A stretch of DNA of 31,780 nt from Hyphococcus sp. (lineage in GTDB: Bacteria; Pseudomonadota; Alphaproteobacteria; Caulobacterales; Parvularculaceae). Where the stretch lies: assembly GCA_021604605.1 (NCBI GenBank), contig BQJH01000002.1, positions 1 to 31,780 on the forward strand. The letters are read 5' to 3'. Shown piece by piece: positions 15,476 through 22,991 of this stretch. A program made the position numbers and the translations under genes. A model generated the notes under the pieces. That model made no database searches. It was not told where the DNA came from and worked only from the letters and a program-made list of their open reading frames with translations. Numbering within the stretch: position 1 is the first letter of the stretch; each line of letters opens with the position of its first letter.

Positions 15476-16846
15476 ATGTCGCCTGTAAAAAAGAAAGATA
15501 TTAACCTTTGGACCGGGCGTTTTGCGTCCGAGAAGATTGAGTCTGCTTTTGGTGACTTTGTATTCAGTCGAAATTTGGCAGCCAACGTTGGCGGCGCAAG
15601 TCTCGGTCTTTTCCTTTTCGTTATTTACGTATTCTCTGATTATATTGATGCGGTAAATCCAAATGAAGTTGTCGCCATTCGTGTTGTGACCTTCGTGATT
15701 GGCGCCGCTTTAATGTCGCTGCTACTTATCAAGCGGTTTCGCCCTTTTCATGACCCTATTTCTGCGGCGGTTTTGATTTTGATGGGTGCGGCCATCAATT
15801 TGATCGTCTACACCCAGCCGTCGCTCGAAAACACCTATTATATCGCGCTAATTCAGGGCTTTATCATGTTCAGTCTGTTCTTGCGGCTGAGCTTTATAAG
15901 TATGGTGGTGGTAATTGCCTCGACACAGGTGACTTTTGTTATCGCCGCTTTCGCCCACCCGGATATTAGTAATGCCGTGTTGCAGTCGATCAACTTACTG
16001 CTTGTCGGCGTTGTCTGTGCAATTGGTGTGTACTTGATGCAAAGGTATCAGCGCGTCGACTTTTTAAAATCGCAAACTATTCAAACACAAAACGCCAAGC
16101 TGAATATTCTCCTGGATGACGCTAAGCGCGACAATGAACGCAAGCTGGCCGCGATGAATATGCTGGTCCATTTTGTCAAAACGCCGCTTCATCAAATTAA
16201 TGGGTTTTCTGACATAGTCATGAACAGTCTTGATGTTGAAGAAGAGCGCATCTCGATTAATGATGGTGTGGAAGGCGCTCGATATATTAAAAATGCGACA
16301 GCTAACCTTTCAAAGAGTGTCAATAATCTGTTGAATTATCATCGTTTGGACGACGTCGATGGCGCACAAAATTTCGAAGATGCTCCGATTGACGAAATGA
16401 TCTACGATTTCAAAGAAATGTTGCCTGTTGAGATGTCAGTTAAAACGAACGGTAAAGCTGGGATGATCCGTACCGATTGTTCCGTCTTTAAGACGGCGCT
16501 TGATAGTTTGGTTAATCATTATAGCGAACAAAGTGATAATGTTTCTGTGCTGTCGATTGAGCTTGAGCAGAATGCCGGGGCAGTAGAGATTACATTACGC
16601 GACGACGGTCCTGCGATAGACAACGAACGCTTCCTTCAGGAAACCAAACCGCTCACCAAGATTGATAACTACCTCACCAGTGATGGCGCTGAAATGTCGA
16701 TGTTCCTGCGCACTGTGGCGCGCGCTGTCGAAATTTGCGGCGGTACGTTCAGCTGGGCGCCGTGCGATGCCGGCAACTGCTTCATCATCCGTTTGAGTGG
16801 TGAGAAAAGTGACGGCCTGCGTTTGGTGGAAGAGGTCGCCGCCTGA
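15476..16846 (+). CDS. Membrane histidine-kinase-like protein with degenerate kinase domains
   Basis: A 456-residue protein with about six membrane segments between residues 37 and 188, then a coiled linker and a HisKA-like helix AAMNMLVHFVKTPLHQINGFSD. The phospho-acceptor His232 is present, but Phe replaces the usual Glu after it. The ATP-binding half is weak: ALDSLVNHYSEQ gives an N-box Asn347, the G1 region reads RDDGPAID with the second glycine lost, and no clear G2 glycine loop follows. No response regulator adjoins it. It may be a low-activity kinase, a phosphatase or a pseudokinase sensor. ATG 15476 is chosen over TTG 15470. It diverges from the acyltransferase/diiron-oxidase operon across about 220 bases. 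Confidence 0.8.
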   Translation: MSPVKKKDINLWTGRFASEKIESAFGDFVFSRNLAANVGGASLGLFLFVIYVFSDYIDAVNPNEVVAIRVVTFVIGAALMSLLLIKRFRPFHDPISAAVLILMGAAINLIVYTQPSLENTYYIALIQGFIMFSLFLRLSFISMVVVIASTQVTFVIAAFAHPDISNAVLQSINLLLVGVVCAIGVYLMQRYQRVDFLKSQTIQTQNAKLNILLDDAKRDNERKLAAMNMLVHFVKTPLHQINGFSDIVMNSLDVEEERISINDGVEGARYIKNATANLSKSVNNLLNYHRLDDVDGAQNFEDAPIDEMIYDFKEMLPVEMSVKTNGKAGMIRTDCSVFKTALDSLVNHYSEQSDNVSVLSIELEQNAGAVEITLRDDGPAIDNERFLQETKPLTKIDNYLTSDGAEMSMFLRTVARAVEICGGTFSWAPCDAGNCFIIRLSGEKSDGLRLVEEVAA

Positions 16847-16928
16847 CGCGCTAATTGCCAGCTGCGTTAAGCAATGAGCGCAACTGAAGGCTGGCTGACA
16901 AGCGAATGATCGGACTTTTCTGGAAAAA

Positions 16929-17003
16929 TGGAGCGGGCGATGCGATTCGAACGCACGACCTAAACCTTGGCAAGGTTTCGCTCTACCCCTGAGCTACGCC
17001 CGC
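16929..17003 (-). tRNA. tRNA-Gly (anticodon GCC)
   Basis: Reading the minus strand, the acceptor stem GCGGGCG/CGCCCGC pairs perfectly. The D arm is GCTC-AGGGGTA-GAGC, the anticodon arm is AAACC-TTGCCAA-GGTTT with anticodon GCC, and the T arm contains TTCGAAT. The discriminator base is T, and CCA is encoded in the genome. A run of five T residues follows at once (16928-16924) and may assist termination. Confidence 0.96.
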
Positions 17004-17127
17004 TCACTGACGTACTGCTGACCTTGTGAAAGGCTTGCAGGGGCCGCTATATGCACGAGCAAAAGCGGCTTTGCAAGCCGGAAAATAGTCAATTATTTGT
17101 AGCCGTAAGGGAGGGCCGAAATTATCC

Positions 17128-17670
17128 ATGAATGATCCCGAACTTAAAAACGAGAGCCCCGCGAAAAGTCGGGATGAGCTGTTTACTTACCTGGATGGCC
17201 TTGAAATTGCGCATAAAACCATCGAGCACCCGGCATTTTTCACCGTGGAGGACGGGGCGGCGTTTAAGAGCGACTATCCGGGAGGCCACTCAAAGAACCT
17301 CTTTTTGAAAGATAAAAAGGGCTCACTCACGCTTGCTGTGGCTCTAGCGCAAACCCGCGTTGATCTCGTAGGGCTCGGTAAGGCGATCGGCGCTAAAGGC
17401 AGGCTCTCCTTTGGCAAGCCCGAATTGATGACCGCCACGCTAGGGGTTATCCCCGGAGCGGTAACGCCGTTTTCACTAATCAATTCAGGGTCGAAAGCTC
17501 TTGACCGGGTCATTCTTGACAAGGCCTTGATAGCTGAGGCTCCTCTCTGGTTCCATCCGCTTGAAAACACTGCGTCGACGGCTATTTCTCCGGATGACCT
17601 TGTTCGATTTATTGAAAGCTGCGGTTTTACGCCGCAAATCGTTGATCTCGCAGCCCCAACGATAGGCTAA
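17128..17670 (+). CDS. ProX/YbaK-type aminoacyl-tRNA deacylase (prolyl-tRNA editing)
   Basis: A 180-residue cytosolic trans-editing enzyme of the YbaK/PrdX group, which hydrolyses mischarged Ala- or Cys-tRNAPro. The signature GGHSKNLFLKDKKG (about residues 51-64) carries the conserved Lys-Asn-Leu-Phe-Leu core. LSFGKPELMTATLGVIPGAVTPFSL and the late WFHPLENTAST with its conserved His and Asn are also typical of ProXp-ala. It begins after the tRNA-Gly gene with GGAGG about 13 bases upstream of the ATG. Substrate specificity (Ala or Cys) cannot be settled by eye, but length and motifs favour the stand-alone ProXp-ala type. Confidence 0.9.
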   Translation: MNDPELKNESPAKSRDELFTYLDGLEIAHKTIEHPAFFTVEDGAAFKSDYPGGHSKNLFLKDKKGSLTLAVALAQTRVDLVGLGKAIGAKGRLSFGKPELMTATLGVIPGAVTPFSLINSGSKALDRVILDKALIAEAPLWFHPLENTASTAISPDDLVRFIESCGFTPQIVDLAAPTIG

Positions 17671-17727
17671 CCGCTTGCGTTTCGCCCATTTGGCCCTCAT
17701 CTAATCTCTATCGCAACGGAGACATCC

Positions 17728-18657
17728 ATGGATACGATTATCGGTTCCCCTGAAGGCGCTGATGGGCAAGTAGACCTCATCAAGGACGTCACAATTGAGA
17801 CCTTTGAGGCGGACGTCATCAACGCGTCGATGACGACACCGATTATCGTCGATTTTTGGGCTGACTGGTGCGGTCCCTGTAAGCAGCTGACGCCGGTTCT
17901 GGAGAAGGCCGTCAAGGCGGCTGGCGGCAAAGTGCGGCTGGCAAAGATAGACATCGACAAAAACCAGATGCTGGCGAGCCAGTTGAGGATCCAGTCAATC
18001 CCGACAGTCTATGCATTTTATCAGGGACGGCCGGCAGACGGGTTTCAGGGAGCGGTGCCAGAGAGTGAAGTCAATGCTTTTATTGATCGTTTGACTGCAC
18101 TTCCAACGGCGGAAGGGGAGGCTGGCGGCGATCCGTCCGAGGATTATTTAAACGCTGGCGAAGCGGCGCTCGCAGAAGGCGATATAGCCGCCGCCGCCCA
18201 GTTATTCGGACAAGTCGCGCAGGCTGATAACACGAATATTCGTGCGATTGCCGGGTTGGCGCGTTGCCACTTGCTGTCAGGAAATGTTGAGAACGCAAAG
18301 CAGACCCTGGAGTTGGTTCCGTCCGACAAGCAGGATGATCAATTGTTGACCGGGATTAAAGCTTCAATTGCATTGGCGGAAGAAAGCCCCGGCGGTGGTG
18401 ATGCGGCGGCGCTAAAGGCCAAAGTTGAGGTCAACCCGGACAATTTAGAAGCGCGGTTTGATCTTGCGTGTGCGCATCTTGGTTCCGGGGCAATGGAGCC
18501 GGCAATTGATGAGCTTCTCGCTATCATTGAGCGCGACCGTGAGTGGAACGAAGATGCGGCGCGCAAGAAGCTGTTGACTGTGTTTGAGGCTCTAGGGCCG
18601 ACCCATCCAGAGACAATCCGCTCACGTCGGCGATTGTCCTCAATATTATTTTCGTAA
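17728..18657 (+). CDS. cnoX: Thioredoxin with C-terminal TPR-like domain (CnoX/YbbN type)
   Basis: A 309-residue cytosolic chaperedoxin-type protein. A thioredoxin domain (residues ~22-115) has an intact active site FWADWCGPCK with Cys48 and Cys51 and the cis-Pro region IQSIPTVYAF. A helical tetratricopeptide-like region (~130-305; EAALAEGDIAAAAQLFGQVAQ, FDLACAHLGSGAMEPAIDELL) follows. E. coli CnoX lost the CxxC, but alphaproteobacterial relatives such as the Caulobacter protein keep it, as here. A GGAGA site precedes the ATG. The order thioredoxin, LON-domain protein, Trm112-like protein on one strand is a recurrent alphaproteobacterial arrangement and supports the call. Confidence 0.9.
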   Translation: MDTIIGSPEGADGQVDLIKDVTIETFEADVINASMTTPIIVDFWADWCGPCKQLTPVLEKAVKAAGGKVRLAKIDIDKNQMLASQLRIQSIPTVYAFYQGRPADGFQGAVPESEVNAFIDRLTALPTAEGEAGGDPSEDYLNAGEAALAEGDIAAAAQLFGQVAQADNTNIRAIAGLARCHLLSGNVENAKQTLELVPSDKQDDQLLTGIKASIALAEESPGGGDAAALKAKVEVNPDNLEARFDLACAHLGSGAMEPAIDELLAIIERDREWNEDAARKKLLTVFEALGPTHPETIRSRRRLSSILFS

Positions 18658-18684
18658 GCTTAGTTCGAAAGCGCATGCGCCTTT

Positions 18685-19374
18685 ATGATTGTTCCCTCTA
18701 ACCCTCAGCAGAAATTCGATCTGCCAAAAACGATCCCGCTTTTCCCCCTACCTGGCGCCCTTTTATTACCGCAAGGGCAGTTGCCGCTGAATATTTTTGA
18801 ACCGCGTTATTTACGCATGGTTGATGACGCACTGGCGGGCGCACGGCTGATAGGTATGATCCAGCCGGTAGAAAACACGGGCCAGAACATCGGCGCTGGC
18901 AATGAGGGTGAGCTCTATGAGGTCGGTTGTGCAGGGCGCATCACTTCGTTCGTGGAGTCCGGTGATGGTCGCTATCTTATTACTTTAACAGGCATTCGCC
19001 GCTTCGAGCTTGCCAGGGAAGTTAAGGGCGGAGCTAAAGACGCAGCGCCCTATCGGGTCGGTGAGGCAAACTGGGATGCCTTTGAAATTGATGCGCACAA
19101 GGATGAGTCTGCTATAGATGTGGATCGCGATGAGTTTCTCGAAATCATGCATGACTACCTGGAGGCGGAAAGCTTGAAGGCGGATGGCGATAATATTGAT
19201 GACGCGCCGCTTGACGCATTGGTCGCCTCGCTTGCAATGGGCTGTCCTTTTGCGCCAAACGAGAAGCAGGCATTGCTGGAAGCGCAAACGGTTGCCGAGC
19301 GGGCTGAGTGTTTGATGGCGTTGATGGAGATGTCTGGCGGAGAAGAGCCGGGCGGCGATCAGGTGTTGCAATAG
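18685..19374 (+). CDS. Stand-alone LON substrate-binding-domain protein
   Basis: A 229-residue protein with only the N-terminal Lon substrate-binding domain (PF02190) and no AAA+ or protease part. The family opening IPLFPLPGALLLPQGQLPLNIFEPRYLRMVDDAL is clear, followed by EGELYEVGCAGRI and YLITLTGIRRFEL. The last third is helical (ALVASLAMGCPFAPNEKQALLEA). The role is unproven; it may hand substrates to proteases or chaperones. It lies 27 bases after the CnoX-like gene on the same strand and is probably cotranscribed with it. Confidence 0.93.
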   Translation: MIVPSNPQQKFDLPKTIPLFPLPGALLLPQGQLPLNIFEPRYLRMVDDALAGARLIGMIQPVENTGQNIGAGNEGELYEVGCAGRITSFVESGDGRYLITLTGIRRFELAREVKGGAKDAAPYRVGEANWDAFEIDAHKDESAIDVDRDEFLEIMHDYLEAESLKADGDNIDDAPLDALVASLAMGCPFAPNEKQALLEAQTVAERAECLMALMEMSGGEEPGGDQVLQ

Positions 19375-19401
19375 GCTGGACATAGCAATGGGTATGAGGC
19401 G

Positions 19402-19614
19402 ATGAGTGATACACATCAGGCAAGTGAGATTGACCCCAAATTATTAGAAGTCCTGGTCTGCCCGCAGACGCGCGGACGCCTGGTTTATGACCGCCATGCG
19501 GGTGAGTTGTTGAGTAAGAAGGCGGCGCTCGCCTACCCTATCCGGGATGGCGTGCCGATCATGCTGGTCGACGAAGCGCGGACCTTAAATGATGATGAAA
19601 TCGCCAAAATTTAA
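19402..19614 (+). CDS. Trm112-like (YcaR) small protein
   Basis: A 70-residue protein of the Trm112/YcaR family (PF03966). IDPKLLEVLVCPQTRGRLVYDR at the N-terminus and the central AYPIRDGVPIMLVDEAR, which is nearly invariant in the family, identify it. In eukaryotes and archaea Trm112 activates methyltransferases; the bacterial short form has no agreed role. Only one of the usual zinc cysteines remains (CPQT), which is common in bacterial members. It sits 27 bases after the LON-domain gene and ends the operon. Confidence 0.92.
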   Translation: MSDTHQASEIDPKLLEVLVCPQTRGRLVYDRHAGELLSKKAALAYPIRDGVPIMLVDEARTLNDDEIAKI

Positions 19615-19669
19615 CGCCCATTAGGTCGGCGCATCTTATGCAGGAATTTAGGTGAGAGGGGCGTTTTGC

Positions 19670-20923
19670 ATGCTTTCACAGGAATTTTCGCATCATAACG
19701 GATCACTAATGGCGCCAAATGGGACAGGTTTGAGCAAGCAGGGTGAAGAGCCTCCTGCCCCTGTCGATCTCGATGCCACGAGATCTGAGTTAACCTCAGT
19801 CTTGTTAACCGAACTGGTAAAGCCTGAAGACGTGCACCACATTGCCGGCCCCTGGACGGAGCTGGCTGAAAAGGCGCTGGAGAGAAATCCTTTTTTTGAG
19901 CCATGGGCGTTAATCCCTGCTCTTGAACAATATGCTGACAAGCATGTCCGTCTGGCATGCGTTTGGAAAGGCGATGATCGCTCAGAATTAATGGGGATTG
20001 CGCCCGTCCGGGCAATGCGGGGCTATGCACGCCTTCCCGTTGGGTTTTGGGGAACATGGCGCCATCCGCATTGTTTTTATGCCGCGCCGCTTTTGCATGG
20101 CGATAACGCAGCTGCGGTCGCGGCGAGTATGCTTGACCTTCTATGCGATGGTGAGGAGGCGCGATCCTTTTTGCGTCTATTTCAGTTAGGTGTTGAAGGA
20201 CCGGTAATGGCTGCATTCCGTCATGCGGCGCGCTTGAAGCGCCGAGACTATTACTGTGCGGGAAGTTATGAGCGGGCCATACTCCATGCTGGGCAAAGCC
20301 CTTCAAAATATATCGAACAAAATATCAGGAAGAAAAAACAAAAGGAATTTAATCGCCTGCGAAAGCGCCTGTCAGAACAGGGACCCATTACATTTCATCA
20401 GCTGACAGATAAAAATAGTATTCAGGAATGGGGTAAGCTATTTTTGGATATGGAACATCGTGGCTGGCGCGGCGATGAGAAAAGCTCGCTTGCATCCTCC
20501 CGGGCAGACTCTAACTGGTTTGAGAGCGTTCTTACGGGCGCCTATACTGCCGGGCAACTCTCATTTATGCGCCTCGACTGCGGTAATCAGCCGATTGCCA
20601 TGCTGGTGTCGTTTGGCGCCGCCGATAAATTTTCCATCAAAATCTGCCATGACCCCGCTTTCTCCCGGTATTCGCCGGGCGTAATGATTGAGTTAGAGGC
20701 TACAAAACACTTACTGAACGATCATGCTTTCACCTTCATGGATTCCTGTGCGGCGCCGGATCATGCAATGATAAACAGTCTTTGGCCTCAACGCCGCCGC
20801 ATTACAGGTCTCAATGTGAGCGGCGTACACGGTAAAAGAATACTGCGTTTGTGCAAGGCGCTTGAAAAAGCACGCCTACAGGTGCGAGGCGGCGTCAATA
20901 TTCTCCGAAAGGATGCTCAATGA
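19670..20923 (+). CDS. GNAT/FemAB-like acyltransferase (BcsL/CelD type)
   Basis: About 417 residues with a double GNAT architecture. The second domain (residues ~220-390) fits the Acetyltransf_6 group found in polysaccharide and peptidoglycan-bridge enzymes. Seen are ENPFFEPWALIPAL (the family's N-P-F-x-E-P-x-x-L opening), a basic RKKKQKEFNRLRKRL helix, EWGKLFLDMEHRGWRG, and the late KICHDPAFSRYSPGVMIELE, the usual D-x-x-F-x-x-Y-S-P-G-x-x-L-E motif. Substrate unknown. ATG 19670 has GAGAGGGG eight bases upstream; GTG 19652 (AGGA upstream) and ATG 19709 are alternatives. Its stop overlaps the next gene's start as ATGA. Confidence 0.87.
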   Translation: MLSQEFSHHNGSLMAPNGTGLSKQGEEPPAPVDLDATRSELTSVLLTELVKPEDVHHIAGPWTELAEKALERNPFFEPWALIPALEQYADKHVRLACVWKGDDRSELMGIAPVRAMRGYARLPVGFWGTWRHPHCFYAAPLLHGDNAAAVAASMLDLLCDGEEARSFLRLFQLGVEGPVMAAFRHAARLKRRDYYCAGSYERAILHAGQSPSKYIEQNIRKKKQKEFNRLRKRLSEQGPITFHQLTDKNSIQEWGKLFLDMEHRGWRGDEKSSLASSRADSNWFESVLTGAYTAGQLSFMRLDCGNQPIAMLVSFGAADKFSIKICHDPAFSRYSPGVMIELEATKHLLNDHAFTFMDSCAAPDHAMINSLWPQRRRITGLNVSGVHGKRILRLCKALEKARLQVRGGVNILRKDAQ

Positions 20924-21768
20924 TTTTTGATGAGCAGCCTTTGGGCGTTTTTGCTGCTGGATATCCGGTTGCGCCAGCGGCTTTACGCCATCACCTGACA
21001 GGAAATCCACTGTTGGATATGGCGGCGTTGGTTGAGCTGACGAAAGCTCTACCGGCTAAAAGCGTTGAATATAATGTCGGTGATCTTCCAGTTGAGCAGG
21101 ATCCGGATAAAACGCCGATGAACGGCCTGAGCGCAGAGGAGACCGTGCGCAGAATTCAGGATTGTGACTCATGGCTTGTTTTGAAAAATATTGAGGACCA
21201 TCCGAGTTATAACGCATTGCTGGATAATGTGCTGGATGAAGTGAGTGCTTTGGTTGCTGCCGATCATGGACCAATGTATAAGCGCGAAGGGTTTATTTTT
21301 ATTTCTTCACCCGGCGCCGTTACGCCTTTTCACATGGACCCGGAGCATAACATTTTATTGCAGATTGCCGGGCATAAGACATTTCACCTTTATCCTGCGA
21401 ATGAGCCGTCACTGGTTTCTCCTGAACAACATGAGAGTTTTCATAGTGAGGGTGGGCACCGCAATCTGGTTCACGATAAAGCGTATGATGCGTTTCGGCA
21501 GTCTATATCCTTACATCCGGGCGATGCTTTGCATGTTCCGTTAAAGTCACCACATTGGGTTCAGGTTGGTGACGAGGTCTCGGTGTCATTATCCGTTACG
21601 TGGCGATCTCGTTTTTCCGATGCGGAGGCGCGCCTTCACCAGGTGAATGGATGGTTGCGTCAAAAAGGGTTTAATCCACCGATGCGCGGCGAGGCGCTGA
21701 TACGGGATAGCGCGAAGTCTCTTGCGCATCGACTGCTGTCTGGCGTTACGCGCCGATTGCTTGGTTGA
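20920..21768 (+). CDS. Cupin-8/JmjC-type Fe(II)/2-oxoglutarate-dependent oxygenase-like protein
   Basis: A 282-residue protein whose jelly-roll core shows the JmjC/FIH-type iron site: FHMD (His138, Asp140) and the distal His at LKSPHWV (His212). QIAGHKTFHLYPANEP with Lys153 lies where many relatives hold 2-oxoglutarate. The closing LHPGDALHVPLKSPHWVQVGDEVSVSLSVTW is typical of cupin-8 proteins. Such enzymes hydroxylate amino-acid side chains or small molecules. Its ATG overlaps the stop of the GNAT gene, so translation is coupled and a joint pathway is likely. The last 23 bases overlap the end of the convergent membrane-SRPBCC gene. Confidence 0.86.
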   Translation: MIFDEQPLGVFAAGYPVAPAALRHHLTGNPLLDMAALVELTKALPAKSVEYNVGDLPVEQDPDKTPMNGLSAEETVRRIQDCDSWLVLKNIEDHPSYNALLDNVLDEVSALVAADHGPMYKREGFIFISSPGAVTPFHMDPEHNILLQIAGHKTFHLYPANEPSLVSPEQHESFHSEGGHRNLVHDKAYDAFRQSISLHPGDALHVPLKSPHWVQVGDEVSVSLSVTWRSRFSDAEARLHQVNGWLRQKGFNPPMRGEALIRDSAKSLAHRLLSGVTRRLLG

Positions 21769-22774
21769 GTGTTGCGCTAGCCTCTGTGCGGTCTTTTACG
21801 ATCTTTAGAACGTTGTTTTGAATATCGCCGAGAATAAGCTCACCCCATATCGAGCTATACAAATTTACCGGTGTTGTTGCCGTATATCTCGTATCTAGTA
21901 TCAGCTTGGTTCGCTCAGGGCCGAGTGATACCAATTTGTATCCACCATCAATAACTCTCAAGTGTTTGCCGTCTGGCGATATATGACGGTCAGTGTATTG
22001 ATGAACAGATGAATTTGGGAACTCGAATTTCCATCTCATTCGTTCTGCATGCTCCCAGGTGGTTATATGTTCTTCGAATGAAATATTTTCACCCCACCTT
22101 GCAAATCTTCTTGCCCCAACGCCTTCGCCAAGAACATTTGCAGATTTTGGGCGTGGTATGCGGAGAAGGCTCTGGCTTACATTCCAGCGCCCCTCTATGG
22201 GCTGGATATCATCGAGTGATGAAAGCGCCTGCCATACGGCATCTGTTGGGGCGTCGATTGTAATGGAGCGCTCAACCGTGAACTCTGTTGTGTTACGGGG
22301 GAGGTAACTATCTCCAAAAAGAAGAAGGATTGGTATGCAGACCAGGATACTGCAATTAACTCTAAATTTTTCCCGGCACGCCTTTTGAAGGCTGGTGACG
22401 GTATTGGCGCCCAAGACTGCACTCATCAGCCACAAAGGCAGTAACATTACAATGCAGATTACTCCCTCTCGCAGTATTAGACCGCCAAGGACGAGGACGA
22501 ATATAGTAGACAGTGTTGTTAGGGCGTAGCTTGGTATTATTGGCTTTGTCCCGTTCGGGTTGTTCAGGAACGCGGCTATAGCCCCAAGGCTATATGGCAG
22601 GCCAAATAGTAAGCTCAATGTAATTGTGACGGCTTGTCCCGGCACGTTAAAGGCCGCGTGAAGCCCAAATGCCGCCAAAGCTAACAGAAGCAACAATCCT
22701 AATATTAAGACCAGTCTGAGAAGGGTCCAGCGCCAGCTCTTTTGCGGCGGGCTGTTTTGATCATTGCGTCGCAT
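21746..22774 (-). CDS. Multi-pass membrane protein with C-terminal SRPBCC (START-like) domain
   Basis: About 342 residues. Roughly five hydrophobic segments (about 17-40, 47-68, 78-100, 103-122 and 140-155) are followed by a soluble domain from about residue 165. ERSITIDAPTDAVWQALSS is the classic opening of an SRPBCC ligand-binding domain, and ITTWEHAERMRWKFEF plus DGGYKLVSLGPERTKLILDTRYTA are the expected later strands. A membrane module fused to this hydrophobic-pocket domain suggests lipid or hydrophobic-ligand binding at the membrane. ATG 22774 has GGA seven bases upstream; the longer frame from 22801 adds nine residues. Ligand and partners are unknown. Confidence 0.83.
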   Translation of the reverse strand: MRRNDQNSPPQKSWRWTLLRLVLILGLLLLLALAAFGLHAAFNVPGQAVTITLSLLFGLPYSLGAIAAFLNNPNGTKPIIPSYALTTLSTIFVLVLGGLILREGVICIVMLLPLWLMSAVLGANTVTSLQKACREKFRVNCSILVCIPILLLFGDSYLPRNTTEFTVERSITIDAPTDAVWQALSSLDDIQPIEGRWNVSQSLLRIPRPKSANVLGEGVGARRFARWGENISFEEHITTWEHAERMRWKFEFPNSSVHQYTDRHISPDGKHLRVIDGGYKLVSLGPERTKLILDTRYTATTPVNLYSSIWGELILGDIQNNVLKIVKDRTEASATLNQAIGA

Positions 22775-22991
22775 AATCTGTCCGCGTTCAGTATCGTGCA
22801 CTTGCTAACCTGCATAGGGTGGTATGGGTGAACAAGGACCATGTTGACACATGTGACTTTTGGTTCGTTTGGATGTGGCCAGTGCTGATCATAACAGCTC
22901 ACCCCCATACACAACCTAAGCCCGTAATCTCTGGCGTTCGCAGACCAGAAGGTGTAGATCGGTCAGAATTTTAAATTCAAGGGACCTTTAT

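Noticed and set aside
16857..16895. GCCAGC...GCTGGC inverted repeat after the kinase-like gene, as a terminator
   Set aside because: The arms are only six bases with a long centre and no T run, so it is not strong enough to list as a terminator.
22840..22855. CATGT-TGAC-ACATG and CACATGTG palindromes in the gap before amn, with a TTGACA
   Set aside because: No -10 box stands at a suitable distance and the arms are short, so chance is likely. The 22802-22991 gap shows nothing else I can support.
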